This document shows, piece by piece, positions 11,693 to 23,279 of a stretch of DNA of 64,000 bases. Positions within the stretch are counted from its first letter, which is position 1. Each line of letters starts with the position of its first letter. The notes below the pieces were generated by a model. That model did not search any database. It was not told where the DNA came from and saw only the letters and a program-made list of their open reading frames with translations. The DNA comes from Polytrichum commune (Eukaryota > Streptophyta > Polytrichopsida > Polytrichales > Polytrichaceae). The stretch is from assembly GCA_950295325.1 (NCBI GenBank), contig OX485806.1:6946001-7010000 (forward strand), given 5' to 3'. Made by a program: the position numbers and the translations under genes.

Positions 11693-12974
11693 GGAGGACG
11701 CTAAACACCCCCCCACGAACTTCTAGGGATTCCATATTCGGGCGGGGGCAGCCCTCCCACGAAATTCCTGGCCCCGCCCGGATTTTTTCCAAACCCGCCC
11801 GAAAATAGCTGCCCGCCCCGCCCGAAAACGAAAAAAACATTGCTCTTCCATTCTTGAAGGCCGCTTGACTACAAATCCCATATTGAGTGCACTTCACCTT
11901 CAAGGTCTCAAATCCAATATATATGTGCACTTCCGCCTAGTAAATAAGGCATTAAATGGGATTTGATTCCGGGAGTGAAACCATCAACCAAGAATGTGAT
12001 TAACTTGGAAGTCAAAAAATTAGAAAATCCTCATCAACATTGAGGTTATAATTTTTATGACTTACCATTTGAAATTGTCTTCGTCATTCTTAAATGACAC
12101 TTAAATTTAGTGTGCTGATGTGGTATGTATATTTTATGATATTTTAGATAATTCTGGCTACTTTCAAGAATATTCATACGCACTTATTCTAATTAAATGT
12201 GATTTAATATAATTATGTCTAATTAATTCTGATTAATCCTAATTAATCCCAAATAAATCAGAAAGTATTCTTTCCAAATTAAGTAAGACTAATTAATCCT
12301 AAATTTTAATTACTGGAATTAACTCCAATTAAGTCCAATCAATTTTAGTAATTACAATACTCAATTTTTGTATCCAGTAAGCCTAATTAACCCTAAAATT
12401 TAATTAATGGAATTAACTCCAATCAAATCCGGTAATTAAAATAATTGATTAATTAGTTCCATTAAGTATATTTTATAAATAAGTGCGTATGAATATTCTT
12501 GAAAGTAGCCAGAATTATCTAAAATATTATAAAATATACATACCACATCAGCACACTAAATTTAAGTGTCATTTAAGAATGACGAAGACAATTTCAAATG
12601 GTAAGTCATAAAAATTATAACCTCAATGTTGATGAGGATTTTCTAATTTTTTGACTTCCAAGTTAATCACATTCTTGGTTGATGGTTTCACTCCCGGAAT
12701 CAAATCCCATTTAATGCCTTATTTACTAGGCGGAAGTGCACATATATATTGGATTTGAGACCTTGAAGGTGAAGTGCACTCAATATGGGATTTGTAGTCA
12801 AGCGGCCTTCAAGAATGGAAGAGCAATGTTTTTTTCGTTTTCGGGCGGGGCGGGCAGCTATTTTCGGGCGGGTTTGGAAAAAATCCGGGCGGGGCCAGGA
12901 ATTTCGTGGGAGGGCTGCCCCCGCCCGAATATGGAATCCCTAGAAGTTCGTGGGGGGGGTGTTTAGCGTCCTCC
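11693..12974. mobile_element. palindromic foldback element (MULE-like), 1282 bp
   Basis: The left arm (11693-12188) and right arm (12478-12974) are reverse complements along almost 500 bp; the difference I noticed is one base in a C/G run (7 against 8). Ends are GGAGGACGC and GCGTCCTCC. An exact 9-bp CATTTAATG flanks both sides (11684-11692, 12975-12983). Nine-base duplications with very long inverted repeats are typical of Mutator-like foldback elements; no transposase is present. The outer arms hold a GC-rich 'gcccgcccg' block unlike the AT-rich surroundings. The two 'proteins' read outward from the arms are the same sequence and are probably not genes. Confidence 0.85.
12189..12477. repeat. 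AT-rich loop with two imperfect tandem units
   Basis: This is the unpaired centre of the foldback element. Two units of roughly 90 bp share 'ctaattaa(t/c)cctaaa', 'ggaattaactccaat' and '(a/g)gtaatta'. It contains no open frame of interest. Confidence 0.65.
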
Positions 12975-13320
12975 CATTTAATGAGCATGAGAATCTTTAC
13001 TTTGATCATGAATAAGATCATGTGAGCTCCAAAAAAGTATGAGGAAAGTATCCACGGCCTCCTTTTGGATTCGCTCACCATCTCGTACTAATCGCATGTT
13101 TCATGTCCTAGGAGAAAGTGGGGTCGTTGGAAAAAGTAACCACATAAGGCCCATCTACCTTAGAAGTTAGGTTTCCACTGCCAATGAAACAGGGAGAACC
13201 AACAACTAATAACAGATGAACCAATTGAATTTGAGAAATAACCAGTTGAAGTTCAAGACCTCAAGAAAATTACCAAACATTTTAGAGAAATCTATGGAAT
13301 ATATCTCAAATTGATAAAGA
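12975..13320. repeat. family D right part and an inverted family F copy
   Basis: The interrupted family D copy continues from the right target duplication (12975-12983). From about 13205 to 13300 the minus strand matches the 'ttgaacttcaac(c/t)ggttatttctc' segment of family F. Confidence 0.55.
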
Positions 13321-13324
13321 AAAA

Positions 13325-13663
13325 CGGGGGGGGGGGGGCAGTGTGTTAAAAAGTTAAGGATATAGGTGCGAACAACCACTATTTTATAGGGGGGTATTAC
13401 TTTTAATTCTTTTTTTTTCACATGCTATCATTATGTAAATTTCTACTTTGGGTTGATAGAAAAATGGCTTGCATTACTTATAATTCCAAATTACCTATTA
13501 TTCCGAACCCTATAGTACTTTAAAGATGTCCAGTGTCATTTTTGATACCCTCTATTACTCTTAAGTCCATTTATAATTTTTTGCCCCCATGTTTTTAAAA
13601 TACCCTATCATTTGTTCACACGTATATTGCTACTCCAACCAATGACTACCCCCCCCCCCCCCG
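13325..13663 (+). mobile_element. G/C-tract-bounded element, copy 1 (339 bp)
   Basis: The element runs from CG(13) to C(14)G, so its ends are complementary homopolymers. The 310 bp between match 62110-62421 in reverse orientation with only a few differences, and the tracts sit at exactly the same boundaries in both. A non-autonomous DNA transposon with homopolymer termini, or sequence repeatedly captured between G tracts, would explain this. I see no clear target duplication. Confidence 0.7.
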
Positions 13664-13734
13664 AGAGAAAAATCGGTTGAAGATCATAATATGTATCTGG
13701 TTGGACTTCGAGACACTAGGATTTTGACCGAGTA

Positions 13735-14120
13735 AGGTAGATGGGTCTTGAGTGGCTCATTTTCTTAAACAAACCCCTATATTTGATTGGTACGTGGTTC
13801 GGCGACGATCAAAGACCAAACATCATAAAGACACACGTTCAAAAGAGACGGGACTACGTTTTCAAACACCAATAACTACACTATACTCAACACTGATCAC
13901 AATTGGGAGGACATGCGTATACCAGTGAAGAAATCAACAAACACTACACTTCCAATAACCATAACTAAATCAGGGGAGGTCCGATTCTCAATCCGGTTTT
14001 TTTTTTTTGCATAGGTTTCATTCGTAGATGTTCTGATACAACATGAAGTTTGTCGTGTACATCGAATCGGTAGAAAGGTGGAGACCATGAAAAGCGAACC
14101 GAATAGCACCCACACAATAA
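13735..14120. repeat. family D copy
   Basis: 'acccctatatttgattggtacgtgg', then 'aaagacacacgttcaaaagagac', and on the minus strand the block ending near 14110, correspond to phrases of family D elsewhere. Non-coding. Confidence 0.55.
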
Positions 14121-14490
14121 CATATACCTCCCTCCCTCCCTCCCTCATGTCACACCCGCCAATGTTCATGGACACTGTGTGTCGAGTGGCAGGAAGGAAG
14201 GCCGGCTGGTTCCCGAACCGAATAATAGATTCTAGGGGGGGCATTAAAGCTTATTAGATCTCAACTCTCAGATCCGGAAATCCTCCTGTAATTAATGAAG
14301 TACGCCTGTCGCGAGGAAGGAGGGTGTGGACAAGTGAAGTGGCTGAAGGCCGAGGGAGGTGGGGAGCAAGCAGGCAGGCAGCTAGAGGCAGGCAGGCATT
14401 TGGGCATTGAATGAGCGTCCGCCTGCACGGGCCGTTCATCAAGCCGGCATGCCGCATGATGGGGATCATGCCATTGTTATAACTTCTTCT
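14121..14490. other. no gene seen; GC-richer spacer
   Basis: It includes a (CCCT)n run near 14128-14145 and GGCAGGCAGG-type repeats near 14370-14400. No motif is seen in the short open frames. Confidence 0.5.
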
Positions 14491-14493
14491 TTA

Positions 14494-15089
14494 GGGGGGC
14501 GTTTCCATCATGGGCCGTGAGGTCGTCCCGTGCTCCTCTAAAATATGTGATTGGTTGTTGAACTTGTCCCGGGACTAGTTCGGTTTACTGTTGAGAAAGG
14601 AGGGAAAAAAGTTGGGAAGAGTGACCATGGAATTTGAGGTTTTCAAATGGTTTATTTTCAGGTCGATGGTATCCATTGTCATGGTCCAAAGGGGTTTGGA
14701 ATGGGAGAGGTAAAATAGGTTCTCTCGTTGCAAGTTTTAGGGGATCGTGGAAAACAAATGCCGTTTTGAAATATATTTTTTATCATTTTTCTTCTTTTTT
14801 TTGCCAAACGTCTTTCATAGTTACGAGGAAAGAAGGTCTAACATGAAGAACATTCCCCAAATTGCCTTTTTTGGACATGTATTAAAAAAAAACAGCGCGT
14901 CCATTTTTTGGAGTATGGTTGCTTCTCTTGGTCCATGTTCGGTTTACACCTAGTCAAGGGCCCATAGACTTGAAGAATGCATTTTTTTTTTTGGAAATCA
15001 AACCATCGAAGTTTTACCATGAAGTGTGACCATGGGAAAATGCCGTCTAACATGGGACAACTTCATGTAGACATGATGTAAACATCCCC
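14494..15089. mobile_element. Tourist-like MITE (family A), 596 bp, TTA duplication
   Basis: The left end GGGGGGCGTTTCCATCATG and reversed right end GGGGATGTTTACATCATG form the inverted repeat. TTA flanks both sides (14491-14493, 15090-15092). It is homologous along its length to the copies at 15772-16341 and 5204-6667, sharing 'gagtgaccatggaa', 'gcgagaggcaaaagagg'-like and 'ttttttggacatgtattaaaa'-like segments. It carries no transposase. Confidence 0.8.
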
Positions 15090-15092
15090 TTA

Positions 15093-15768
15093 GACCCCCG
15101 CAGCTACCCTACCCTACCCGACCAAAATCCACTCCACATATACCATTAGGTATACAAATTTCAAACCCATTACATGGCCTTGGACCTTGTACGGCCGCAT
15201 ATGATGAGGAAAATACCTCACATACCTTGTCTTAAATAAAACAAATCTCGACAACAACCAAGCCTTAGTTGACCTGCCCTCATGAACCCAAACACCCACA
15301 CCTAATTCACCAAAAATTATTATTCAAAGCAGCTCAACTCCCGGAAGGTAGGAAGTATGCCTACCATGTCACTTGGTAAAATGGGACCAGGGTAAGGAAG
15401 AACATGCTCCCATTCACGTTAGTGCAAATGAAAAGCACCAATATTATTATTATTATTATTTATTTTTTGTTTAGTAAGATCAAAGGGACCTTTAGGCCAC
15501 ATACTCGAGATTTTAGGGTTAAATACGAGCCATGATATTCGCAATCATTTCAATGCTTTGGTGCTGTCACTCAAAGAGAGATTGACGAAGGCAACTTATG
15601 CACACAACGGAAGGTAGGTGTGTGAGGTGGCCAATATTTGTTGGGTCTTAGGTTTGTGTGGCCGTTGCTTGCATATAAAGTAGGCTCCAGGCCGAGTTTT
15701 GGCTTGCTTACACGCCGCCACCGGTGGGGACTTTTCCGAAGCACGGCCAACTTAGGGCCGACCCATTA
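15093..15768. other. spacer between two family A MITEs
   Basis: An (ATT)n run lies near 15441-15462. I see no gene or other repeat boundary. Confidence 0.5.
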
Positions 15769-15771
15769 TGA

Positions 15772-16341
15772 GGGTTGTTTACATCATGGGCCATGAAGTC
15801 GTTTCTTGTTCCCCTAAAATATGTGATCGGCCGCTGAACTTCTTTTAGAATCATTCTGGTTTACATCAAGAAAAACAAAATGTAAGAGTGACCATGGAAC
15901 TTGAGGTTCTCATAAGGTTTATTTTCATGCCTACATAATCCATGTCATGATCCAACAAATTTTGCGGTGCGAGAGGCAAAAGAGGATTCTCTGGTTGCAA
16001 ATGTTACATGACCATGGTAAAGAAATGTCATTTAATCTTTATTTTATTTTCTCCTTTGTTGGCCGAATGTCACCATAGTTACACAAGGAAAGAAGGGGAG
16101 AAAATCAAACATGCAAACAAAAAAAATCCCTAAAGTGCCCTTTTTGGACACATATTGAAAAAATCAGGACATCCACTTTTTGGTGCATGGTCACTTCTTT
16201 GGGTCCACATTCAGGTGACACCTAGTGAAAGGGCCCAAAGGCGTTCAAAATGCCAAATAATTTTTGGGAAATCGGACCATGGGAAAAGGCCCTCTGGTAT
16301 GTATGGGCCACCTTCGTGGTCCACAATGTAAACGGGCCCCC
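15772..16341. mobile_element. Tourist-like MITE (family A), 570 bp, TGA duplication
   Basis: It has the same orientation as the copy at 14494. The left end GGGTTGTTTACATCATGG and reversed right end GGGGGCCCGTTTACATTG are flanked by TGA at 15769-15771 and 16342-16344. The different triplets at the two neighbouring copies (TTA and TGA) indicate two separate insertions and argue against a segmental duplication. Confidence 0.8.
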
Positions 16342-17683
16342 TGAGTCTCCCTTCAAGGACAGTGACGTTCAATTCAGTTGGCGGGTCTTGTGTGCAGCAA
16401 GGCAATGAAAGAAAGTCGTTGCCCAAAAGGGGCCTAACAAACAACTAACTTGGGTGACTTGGCAGGCAAGGGGGCGGCCGCCCCGCCCCGCTGGCAGCTG
16501 ACGTGGCGGAGGGGCTACCTGTTAAGGAAACCGAAATCAGTTATTCCACAACGTCCGAATGACATACGTCTCGCACGGCCATGCGGAAAATATCGGTTGA
16601 TATTATTGCTACCCAGTTACGGTTGAGGCACCTATACCCGATTTTATTTTTATTTTAAAAAAAAAAAGTAATCCCCCATTGTTTAGGAGGAGTAACAATG
16701 GGGGATTACTTTCCTTGCGAAGAGATACAGAGTCTAAGGAGAGGTTTTAGTTATGAATGTGATGCAAATTTTGAAGTGGTCAATGCTCTTGGAACACACA
16801 ATCAATCTATAGGTTAACCCATAACCGTTCTTCTAGATGCTAATTCTTGGCTGTGACAGTTGTCAAAACTCTTATGAGGGTAATTGATCACAAGCTGCCA
16901 CCACATATACTGTAGCTTTTGTTTGCCTAAAAAATTATAGATCTCATCCATGTGGGCATTACATGTACCCTAGTGTGTAGTTAAATGGACCCGGTCAACT
17001 ATGGATGCCTCGACCTTAATGGGTGTGACCATTAACAAGGTTGACCATTGGTATAACCAAATGACACTTGTCATTTGCATGTTCAAGGACATCTTTATGT
17101 GAGGAGCATGTAGTGCAAAATTATCGTCTCAAGCATCCCAAGTATGTGCTACACTAAATGTTATAATAAAAATAATCTTGCACTTCAAAATGTCACTCAT
17201 TTTTCCAAATCATTTGCAGATTACATAGCCAATCTATAGCAAATGAGCCTAATCAACACACACTCACATAACAACAACTCAAAAGTATTGAATTCTCTTT
17301 ATTATTCCAAAATTTAATTGGAATGGCTTAAGAGGTGACAAATTATTTCCTTCATTCTTATTTCCCTTCAGAGTTTTAAAATTTTGGTTGTTTAATTCAA
17401 GTTCAAAATCTTGATTCTTATTTTGCAAATCAAGGATTGACTTTAACCAACTTCTCCTCCGCTCAACTTTGCATCTCTTATACTCCCTAGCTACCACACG
17501 ATCTTCTTTGGCCTTGTCATAAGCAGCCTTCTATATTGACGTTATCTGCAAATGGAATTTAGCATGTGCAAGTTCCAGTATGAAAGTTGCATATGTCAAT
17601 AAATAGCACTATCTATTTATCTAGTTTTTTTTCTCACATGTGTTTTCCTTCCATTCAAGTCAAATTTTGTACAAGGGTCAAGG

Positions 17684-17700
17684 GTTTAGGGTTTAGGGAT
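17684..17700 (+). repeat. short TTTAGGG array
   Basis: The stretch reads 'agggtttagggtttaggga', slightly over two units of the Arabidopsis-type telomere repeat. It may be a telo-box-like site or an interstitial telomere scar. It supports a plant origin but has no evident function here. Confidence 0.6.
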
Positions 17701-18444
17701 TCCACTATCTGTATCCAAACTTATTAACTAAGAAGTTTTTGGTTTTATGATGACCATAAACCAAGAACAAAAGCCTAAGGTCAACTCTCAATTGTGGGTG
17801 TCCTTCTACAATAAGTATTTCATCAAAGTTTTTGCCATTCTGTTAAACCATTTCCAAAATATCATCTTGTAGATGAAGTGGTAGATTAAGGAAATTTCCT
17901 ACAAACCCTTTGGATAGACGGGAATCTTTGGACCTATATCAAAACCTACCCCCCACAAGGAGGCTTTATAAAAATAGTATAGGGCAATGAACAAATGTGG
18001 ACCTTTGTAAAACCAACTTTCAAGGGTGTTTAATTCCTCATCTTTAAGGTCCCATGGCCACATTTGTAAATCACATTATTATGACCTTCAATAAGTGTTA
18101 TCTTTCAAGGGATCAATAATATATGTTTCAAAAACTAACCCTAAATATAGTTGCTTTAAAAGACGTACGTCATCCTTTTCCTTCTTACAAAAAGGATTTT
18201 TCCAAGAATCCTTAACATTGCATTCTTGAGGCCTTGTAAAATTTGACCCACCTCTATTTACTAAGGGTATCTCTCTATATTAGTTTGGTCCAATTGTAGG
18301 AAAATTGCAGAAATAGTAAACACTTATTTCACAATTTTCAAAACCGGCCTTATTAATATCAAAATTCTCACTTAGTTAGATTTTTAGGTCACATTCTTTG
18401 ATTCCTATGAAGACCTAATATTTAGATTTTGACGAATGTAGCCT

Positions 18445-18462
18445 TCCTCGGCAACGATGCCA
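18445..18462 (-). other. decayed tRNA-Asp primer-binding site of a Ty3/gypsy element
   Basis: On the minus strand this reads TGGCATCGTTGCCGAGGA. The usual primer site of many plant Ty3/gypsy elements is TGGCGCCGTTGCCGGGGA (complement of the tRNA-Asp 3' end), so three transitions separate them, all G/C to A/T. It lies three bases from a CA that would end an LTR on the minus strand, as expected. Confidence 0.6.
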
Positions 18463-18465
18463 AAA

Positions 18466-19060
18466 TGTAGATAGATTTTTTGGATTGGATTCCATTCAAC
18501 AAAACCATACATAGAAAACCAAAAAAAATCCTAGGTTAAACTCCAAGTGTCACTTTTAGGTTGATTGATAAGTCATATTGACTTGAGAATGAAATTTGAA
18601 TATCAAGTCTAGGCAGGATTTTGTTTCATGCAATTTTTGGGAATTTATGAGATTAAGGAGTGGAATATGAAGGTCACTTAGTGCAATACATACAATTGCA
18701 TGGTCTCTCCCTTATAGCCAACCATAGTCCAATAATCACAATTCACTATATCATGGATTCTCAATGCAAGGGGTCTGAACTCGTCAATAATATTTTTGAA
18801 TAACTGGTAACCACCCATAATTAGGGCCAAGGGCACCCCAATTTGAGCAATGATCTCTCCTTAATTATATGATAATTGAATGAATCAAGAAATATTGTAG
18901 AATAAACCTTGCAAGTTGCGGCATTTATTGATTTATCTTAATTTAAATGAGTCAGTCAAACAATTGTCCTCACATGGATCGACTGAAGGACTTCATATTG
19001 TAAGTATCCATAACCATAAAGCCAAGGCAAATTAGATAATAGCCAAGACCATAGTCTGTA
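18466..19060 (-). mobile_element. degenerate gypsy LTR, copy 1
   Basis: It begins next to the primer site with TGTAGATAG (LTR end CTATCTACA on the minus strand). It is homologous in reverse orientation to 57300-57865, sharing 'aggttgattgata(a/g)(g/a)tcatatt' and 'gattttgtttcat', 'gaaatattgtaga'. The outer LTR end was not found. Internal gag/pol sequence is not recognisable. Confidence 0.5.
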
Positions 19061-19782
19061 TTGTACACCTTGGTGTATTAATCCCATTGTGCAATTCAAT
19101 CCAAGGTTGATTCTCATTCTCATTTAATGATGTGATGGTTGTTTTCATTAATTAATTTATCTCCTCTTAAGTTCATTGATTCGTGAAGTAATTAATTACT
19201 TCTCAATTCTTTTAATTAATATGAGGAATGCAAGGACTATGGTCAACCCTCACCTTAAATTGGCCATTCACAACTCCATGTTACAAAGGTAATTTTCTTG
19301 TTCACCTTCGCTGGCTTCTTCATTGGTGTAACAAGCACCATGTTTTTTTCACCTGCCCATGGTCTCGCCACGCGTCCTAATTCTCGCTTCTTACTTTCCA
19401 AAAGATGAGGGACTTGTATTGACCATGGCAATGACCTTGTTTTGACCCTTTGAATTCCAAAGGACAATAGCCAAGTCGTAGTTTCGTGGTTCCACACTTC
19501 AAATGTGATGCTTGCTTTACTTATGGCCCTTCTCAGGAATGAACTAATAGTTTAAAAAAAAAAATCATGAGCAAATTAACTATACCTTGTAAACATCTTG
19601 AGTAGATGGATGTCTTGTTACTACCATAACTTGTCATCCACTCTCCTTTTGTCGGTTATGTAATCCAAATGCTTTGGGACCTTGTCAGAGTTTGAGTCTC
19701 CAAGAAGTCATTCCCCAAAATCACAAATAAACATTCCACACTTTCATTTACTTACTGCGCACTCATCTTTTGAAGTTTGCAA

Positions 19783-20067
19783 CTACCGTAGAGAGCCAAT
19801 ATAGTCTAGATTCTCTTTACTAATGTGGGGGTGTACTTTCCACATGGAATTCAAGTGTGTCTCAAATGACACATGACAACATTTGAGAAGATTGTAATTT
19901 TGGGTTTTTTTTTTAGGGGGGGGGGGGATTGGAATACAACGCCCTCTAGGGTAAGCTTGGACTTCACAAATTTGTCCTCTCAATGCTTTTTGATTTCTAT
20001 AAGGTCGAGGCATCCATAGTTGACCATGTCTATTTAACCACTCATTAAGATCACGTAATGCCGACAT
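19783..20067 (-). pseudogene. unassigned coding fragment inside the composite's right arm
   Basis: The frame has 94 codons. The stretch 'LRGQICEVQA' has a counterpart 'LRGHFCEVQA' in a plus-strand frame at 54119-54478. Two diverged copies keeping the same residues suggest a remnant of a real transposon protein, but I recognise no domain. A G12 tract (19916-19927) lies inside the frame and encodes a proline run. Confidence 0.35.
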
Positions 20068-20359
20068 GGATGAGATTTGTATTTTTTAGGCGAACAGAGT
20101 TAAGGTTTATGTGTTGGTGGTTTGTGATTGATTACCCTTATAAGAGTTTTGATAATTGTCATAACCAAAGAATATCATTTAGATGAGTGGTTACGGGTTA
20201 ACTTATAGATTGACTATGTGTTACCCTAACTTTACCACTTCAGAAATGTGTAGCAATTTCATTATTTATTAATAAAATAGAATAAAATAGTGTTCTCCTT
20301 ATAATTTGTTTCTCTTCAAAAGAAAAATAATTCTTCACTATTACTCCTCCTAAACGGAT

Positions 20360-22040
20360 GCAATTTCTCTTATTTTATCAATTATAGATCCCTCAACCTT
20401 GTTACCCATGGAAGGAGCAATTGAACCTTATGGCAGGACACCAATGTCCCATAATACACCGGTTAAACCCTAAAGCATGTGTCGACGTCAAAAATGGTCA
20501 GTTGAAGGCAATCAAATGGGCATTGAGATTATTTTGACGTCATGTACACGATGTGATGTTCGAGTTGGTTTCAATTTTCGGTCACTTACAACCACAAAAC
20601 CAATCATTAAAGAGACTTTGATTTCTTTGGGACACCGGTGTCCCGCCATAAGGTTCAATTATCAAAGATTCAAAGTGAAAAAAAAAAGTATCTTTCTTTG
20701 AATGATCATTGTGTGGAACCGTCATATTTATTGGATGGGAGTTGAGTTGCAATCATGGTCTCTTTGGAGAGGCCTTGAAAAGTTTCTTCATGATAAGCTT
20801 TTCTCTCCGTGTTTGAAGTCTCATTTGAATTGCTTGCCTCTAGTTGCAAAAATCAAAGGGCGAAGTCTTTCGCTCACTTCTAGGGTGCTTTTACATGGGT
20901 TCCCAAAGCATTTATAGCTTGTATGACTAGCATTTGTGGTAACTACAAAACCAAGAATGATGGTCAGTTATTGGATCTATGTTGGATTTGTGTGGGACAA
21001 GAATACAAAAAGTATGCCACATGTTAAAATTAGCATCCTTGATCATTTTGAAAGGAGTTGGGCCTTCAATAGAGGGTTTTTTGTAATGGAAATAGCAAGC
21101 AAATTGACTGGTTATGTCCGAAAGCGCATGTTGACTAGCGTGTATTGGCTGGGTTTGGGGTTGGGTTGGCATGAGTGGATCTTGTTGTGGGCCTCTCTTC
21201 ATTCTTTCATATGGCAACTCAAGAATGTCCATATGTTTGGAAATTTTTCCTTAAAAAAAAATTGGGATAGTGTCTTTGCTCCTTTTGGAGAACATAGTCC
21301 AATCTCATCATAGCATGTGTATTTTTAGTGGTTTCTCTTAAGTACAAAGCTTATCTTCATATATCAATATCCAATTGAGAGTGATTGCACAAGGCTCCCA
21401 AACCTTATTAACGTATCATAACTTTCATGATTTCTCGTATAAGAATCCAAGCAATGTTGTGCAATGTTCATTATTTTTCTCTATTTCTAGAGCTAAATGG
21501 AGGCTGGGACTTGTATTATACCCCTAATCTAGCTCAAATAACATGTTAAATATGATAAATGCAAGGAGTAGTCTTATACCCCACACCTAGGAATCCTAGA
21601 TGGCAAACCATATCATGATTGATCGTCCATTTGTCCACCGTTTTGACTGAGTGAATTAGATTTTGCCAATGTTGGTGAAGCTTTTGATGGGATCTCATTA
21701 CGGTTTTTGTTGGCCAAGCAATTTCATTTGGAGTACGAGGGCCAAGATACGAGAGACCATATTTGCTTCATTATCACATATGCAAGTCAAAAAGTGGCTA
21801 TCATCCTATTTATCCATTTTGAGTGCTCCATGAATGGATGTATAGAACTATAACACTTGAATTTTTTTTTTAAAACAAAAGGAGATGTTAAAGAAATGTA
21901 CGACTGCTAAAATATGCCACAATGAGAGATTATGACGTATAAAACAATCATCAGTTCACACCAACATGTTTATTCAAACACATCCCTCTTCTGAGAGTCA
22001 AAACTAACTTTCCAATTTGATTTGAAAATGGAAATGTTGT
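20360..22040 (+). pseudogene. possible decayed ORF, unassigned
   Basis: Reading frame 2 from about 20477 to 21313 is open apart from a few stops, notably at 20699-20701, 20915-20917 and 20924-20926. No diagnostic motif is visible. A short segment, 'catccttgatcattttgaaaggagttggg' near 21030-21060, recurs with changes at 25155-25190, so at least this part is repetitive. I see no feature between 21320 and 22040. Confidence 0.25.
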
Positions 22041-22050
22041 CGTCTATGAT

Positions 22051-22064
22051 CCCCCCCCCCCCCC
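22051..22064. repeat. C14 homopolymer
   Basis: Fourteen consecutive C residues, preceded by 'ctatgat' and followed by 'tttatcac'. It lies just before the family F copy at 22130. Confidence 0.9.
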
Positions 22065-22129
22065 TTTATCACAACCTAATCCACCACCTCTCACCCAGGC
22101 TATTCCACACTCAATGCCAATGTTCGGGG

Positions 22130-22400
22130 AGGTTTTTGGGCATCATCGGTTGAGATCCTAATGTTTCCAAAACCAACCAGTTATATGTTGACATCCGTCG
22201 GATCTTCTTTGTTAAAATGAGGAATATTCTGTAAATTCCTCTAAACGGACCGGTAATTTTCCTGGAGTCTTGAATTTGAACCGGTTGTTTCTCAAAGTCA
22301 ACTACACAGCAGTCGTTTCTCCCCGTTCGTTGTCTAATGCACCCAACTTCTAACTTACTTTGGGCACTTACTTGCCACAATTGAGGTCACGGTCTTATCC
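22130..22400 (+). repeat. dispersed repeat family F, copy 2
   Basis: It shares 'gagatcctaatgtttcc', 'aaattcctctaaac' and 'gtcttgaatttgaaccggttgtttctc' with 3395-3640, 4110-4200 and (inverted) 13205-13300. Non-coding. Confidence 0.55.
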
Positions 22401-22997
22401 CCTTGTAAAGTACTTAAATAATTCCCACCCTTTCTCAATCTTTTGGCGTGGAAATTGTGGTTATAGCTTCAATATACTACTTATGTAAAATTCTACATTA
22501 GAATTTATGCTTCTTTGAGTAAACCGAAATTACTCATATGGAGTGCTTTGACTTTTTGGAAACAGGCTCAGGCATGTAGGGGGTTGATTTACTATCACAT
22601 GTACTTCAAAAAAAAGCAGAAACTACCCCAAGTTCCCAACGAGATTTGACCGTGAACACCTGTCATCTTGAGGATCTTCAGTTATTACTTTAGTGTCCAT
22701 ATTTGCAATCCTCTTGTGATATGTACCTTGATAACTTAAAAAAAGAAAAAAAGAAAAAGGATTTATTATCTTCGTACTTTCACTATGATGTACAGTAGCG
22801 AGGCGGGTCAAAAAGGTGAGCGAAGACATTACTTAATACCTATTGTTTGCTACATTAGTTACCCTAGTTTTTCCTTCTTTAATTACTTCCCCTTGAAATC
22901 ACCATTGTCAACAATTGTAGTGATAATCATGTTAATCACACACGTCGATCTTGATGTCAAAGATCCAAGCACAACAACTTATGGGTGGGTCCTTACT

Positions 22998-23277
22998 CTA
23001 AGGGTGAGTTTCCATGTAGGTCACTCTCCAACTAGATTCTAGATAGTGGGTTGGAGGTGTTCTCCTGTAGATAATCAGAAGCAACCAATCACCCAATCAC
23101 ATTTGGGTGGCATTTTACAAGAATGTGGAGGGTCATGGCCTTGAGTTGCTAAAAACGCTTGACATAGTAATTGTTGGTTGACACGTATGAACACCACCCC
23201 ATCAGATTCCATCTACATTTGCCCATATTCCCTTTAGAATCTAGTGGGCGAGCGACCTACATGGAAACTCACCTTAG
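22998..23277 (+). mobile_element. MITE family M5, simple copy (280 bp)
   Basis: The left end CTAAGGGTGAGTTTCCATG and reversed right end CTAAGGTGAGTTTCCATG form an inverted repeat of about 45 bp that continues with 'gtaggtc.ct..cc(c/a)actagattcta'. The two halves inside the ends differ from each other. This makes it possible to see that the copy at 44290-45090 contains an inverted second element. No coding sequence. Confidence 0.75.
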
Positions 23278-23279
23278 TT

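Larger units (their letters stand above)
16681..20355. mobile_element. composite element with ~340-bp inverted arms
   Basis: The left arm (16681 to about 17020) and right arm (about 20001-20355) are diverged reverse complements. They share GTTTAGGAGGAGTAA ends, 'caaaactcttatgagggtaat' and 'tcaactatggatgcctcga'. The 3 kb between hold a lysine-rich frame (17279-17497), a TTTAGGG pair, a gypsy-like primer site and an LTR-like block. Flanking bases do not give a clear duplication. It could be a MULE-like carrier of retroelement debris, or an accidental inverted duplication. Confidence 0.45.

Noticed and set aside
11655-11930. A 91-residue frame repeated at 12736-12966 on the other strand, looking like a duplicated gene
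   Set aside because: Both lie in the two arms of one palindromic element, so the same sequence is simply read twice. There is no domain and the arms have no other sign of coding.
20477-20701. Possible FAR1/MULE DNA-binding domain from 'CRRQKW' and 'CTRC' residues
   Set aside because: The remaining zinc-binding and WRKY-GCM1 pattern positions are absent. Two cysteine pairs alone are not enough.
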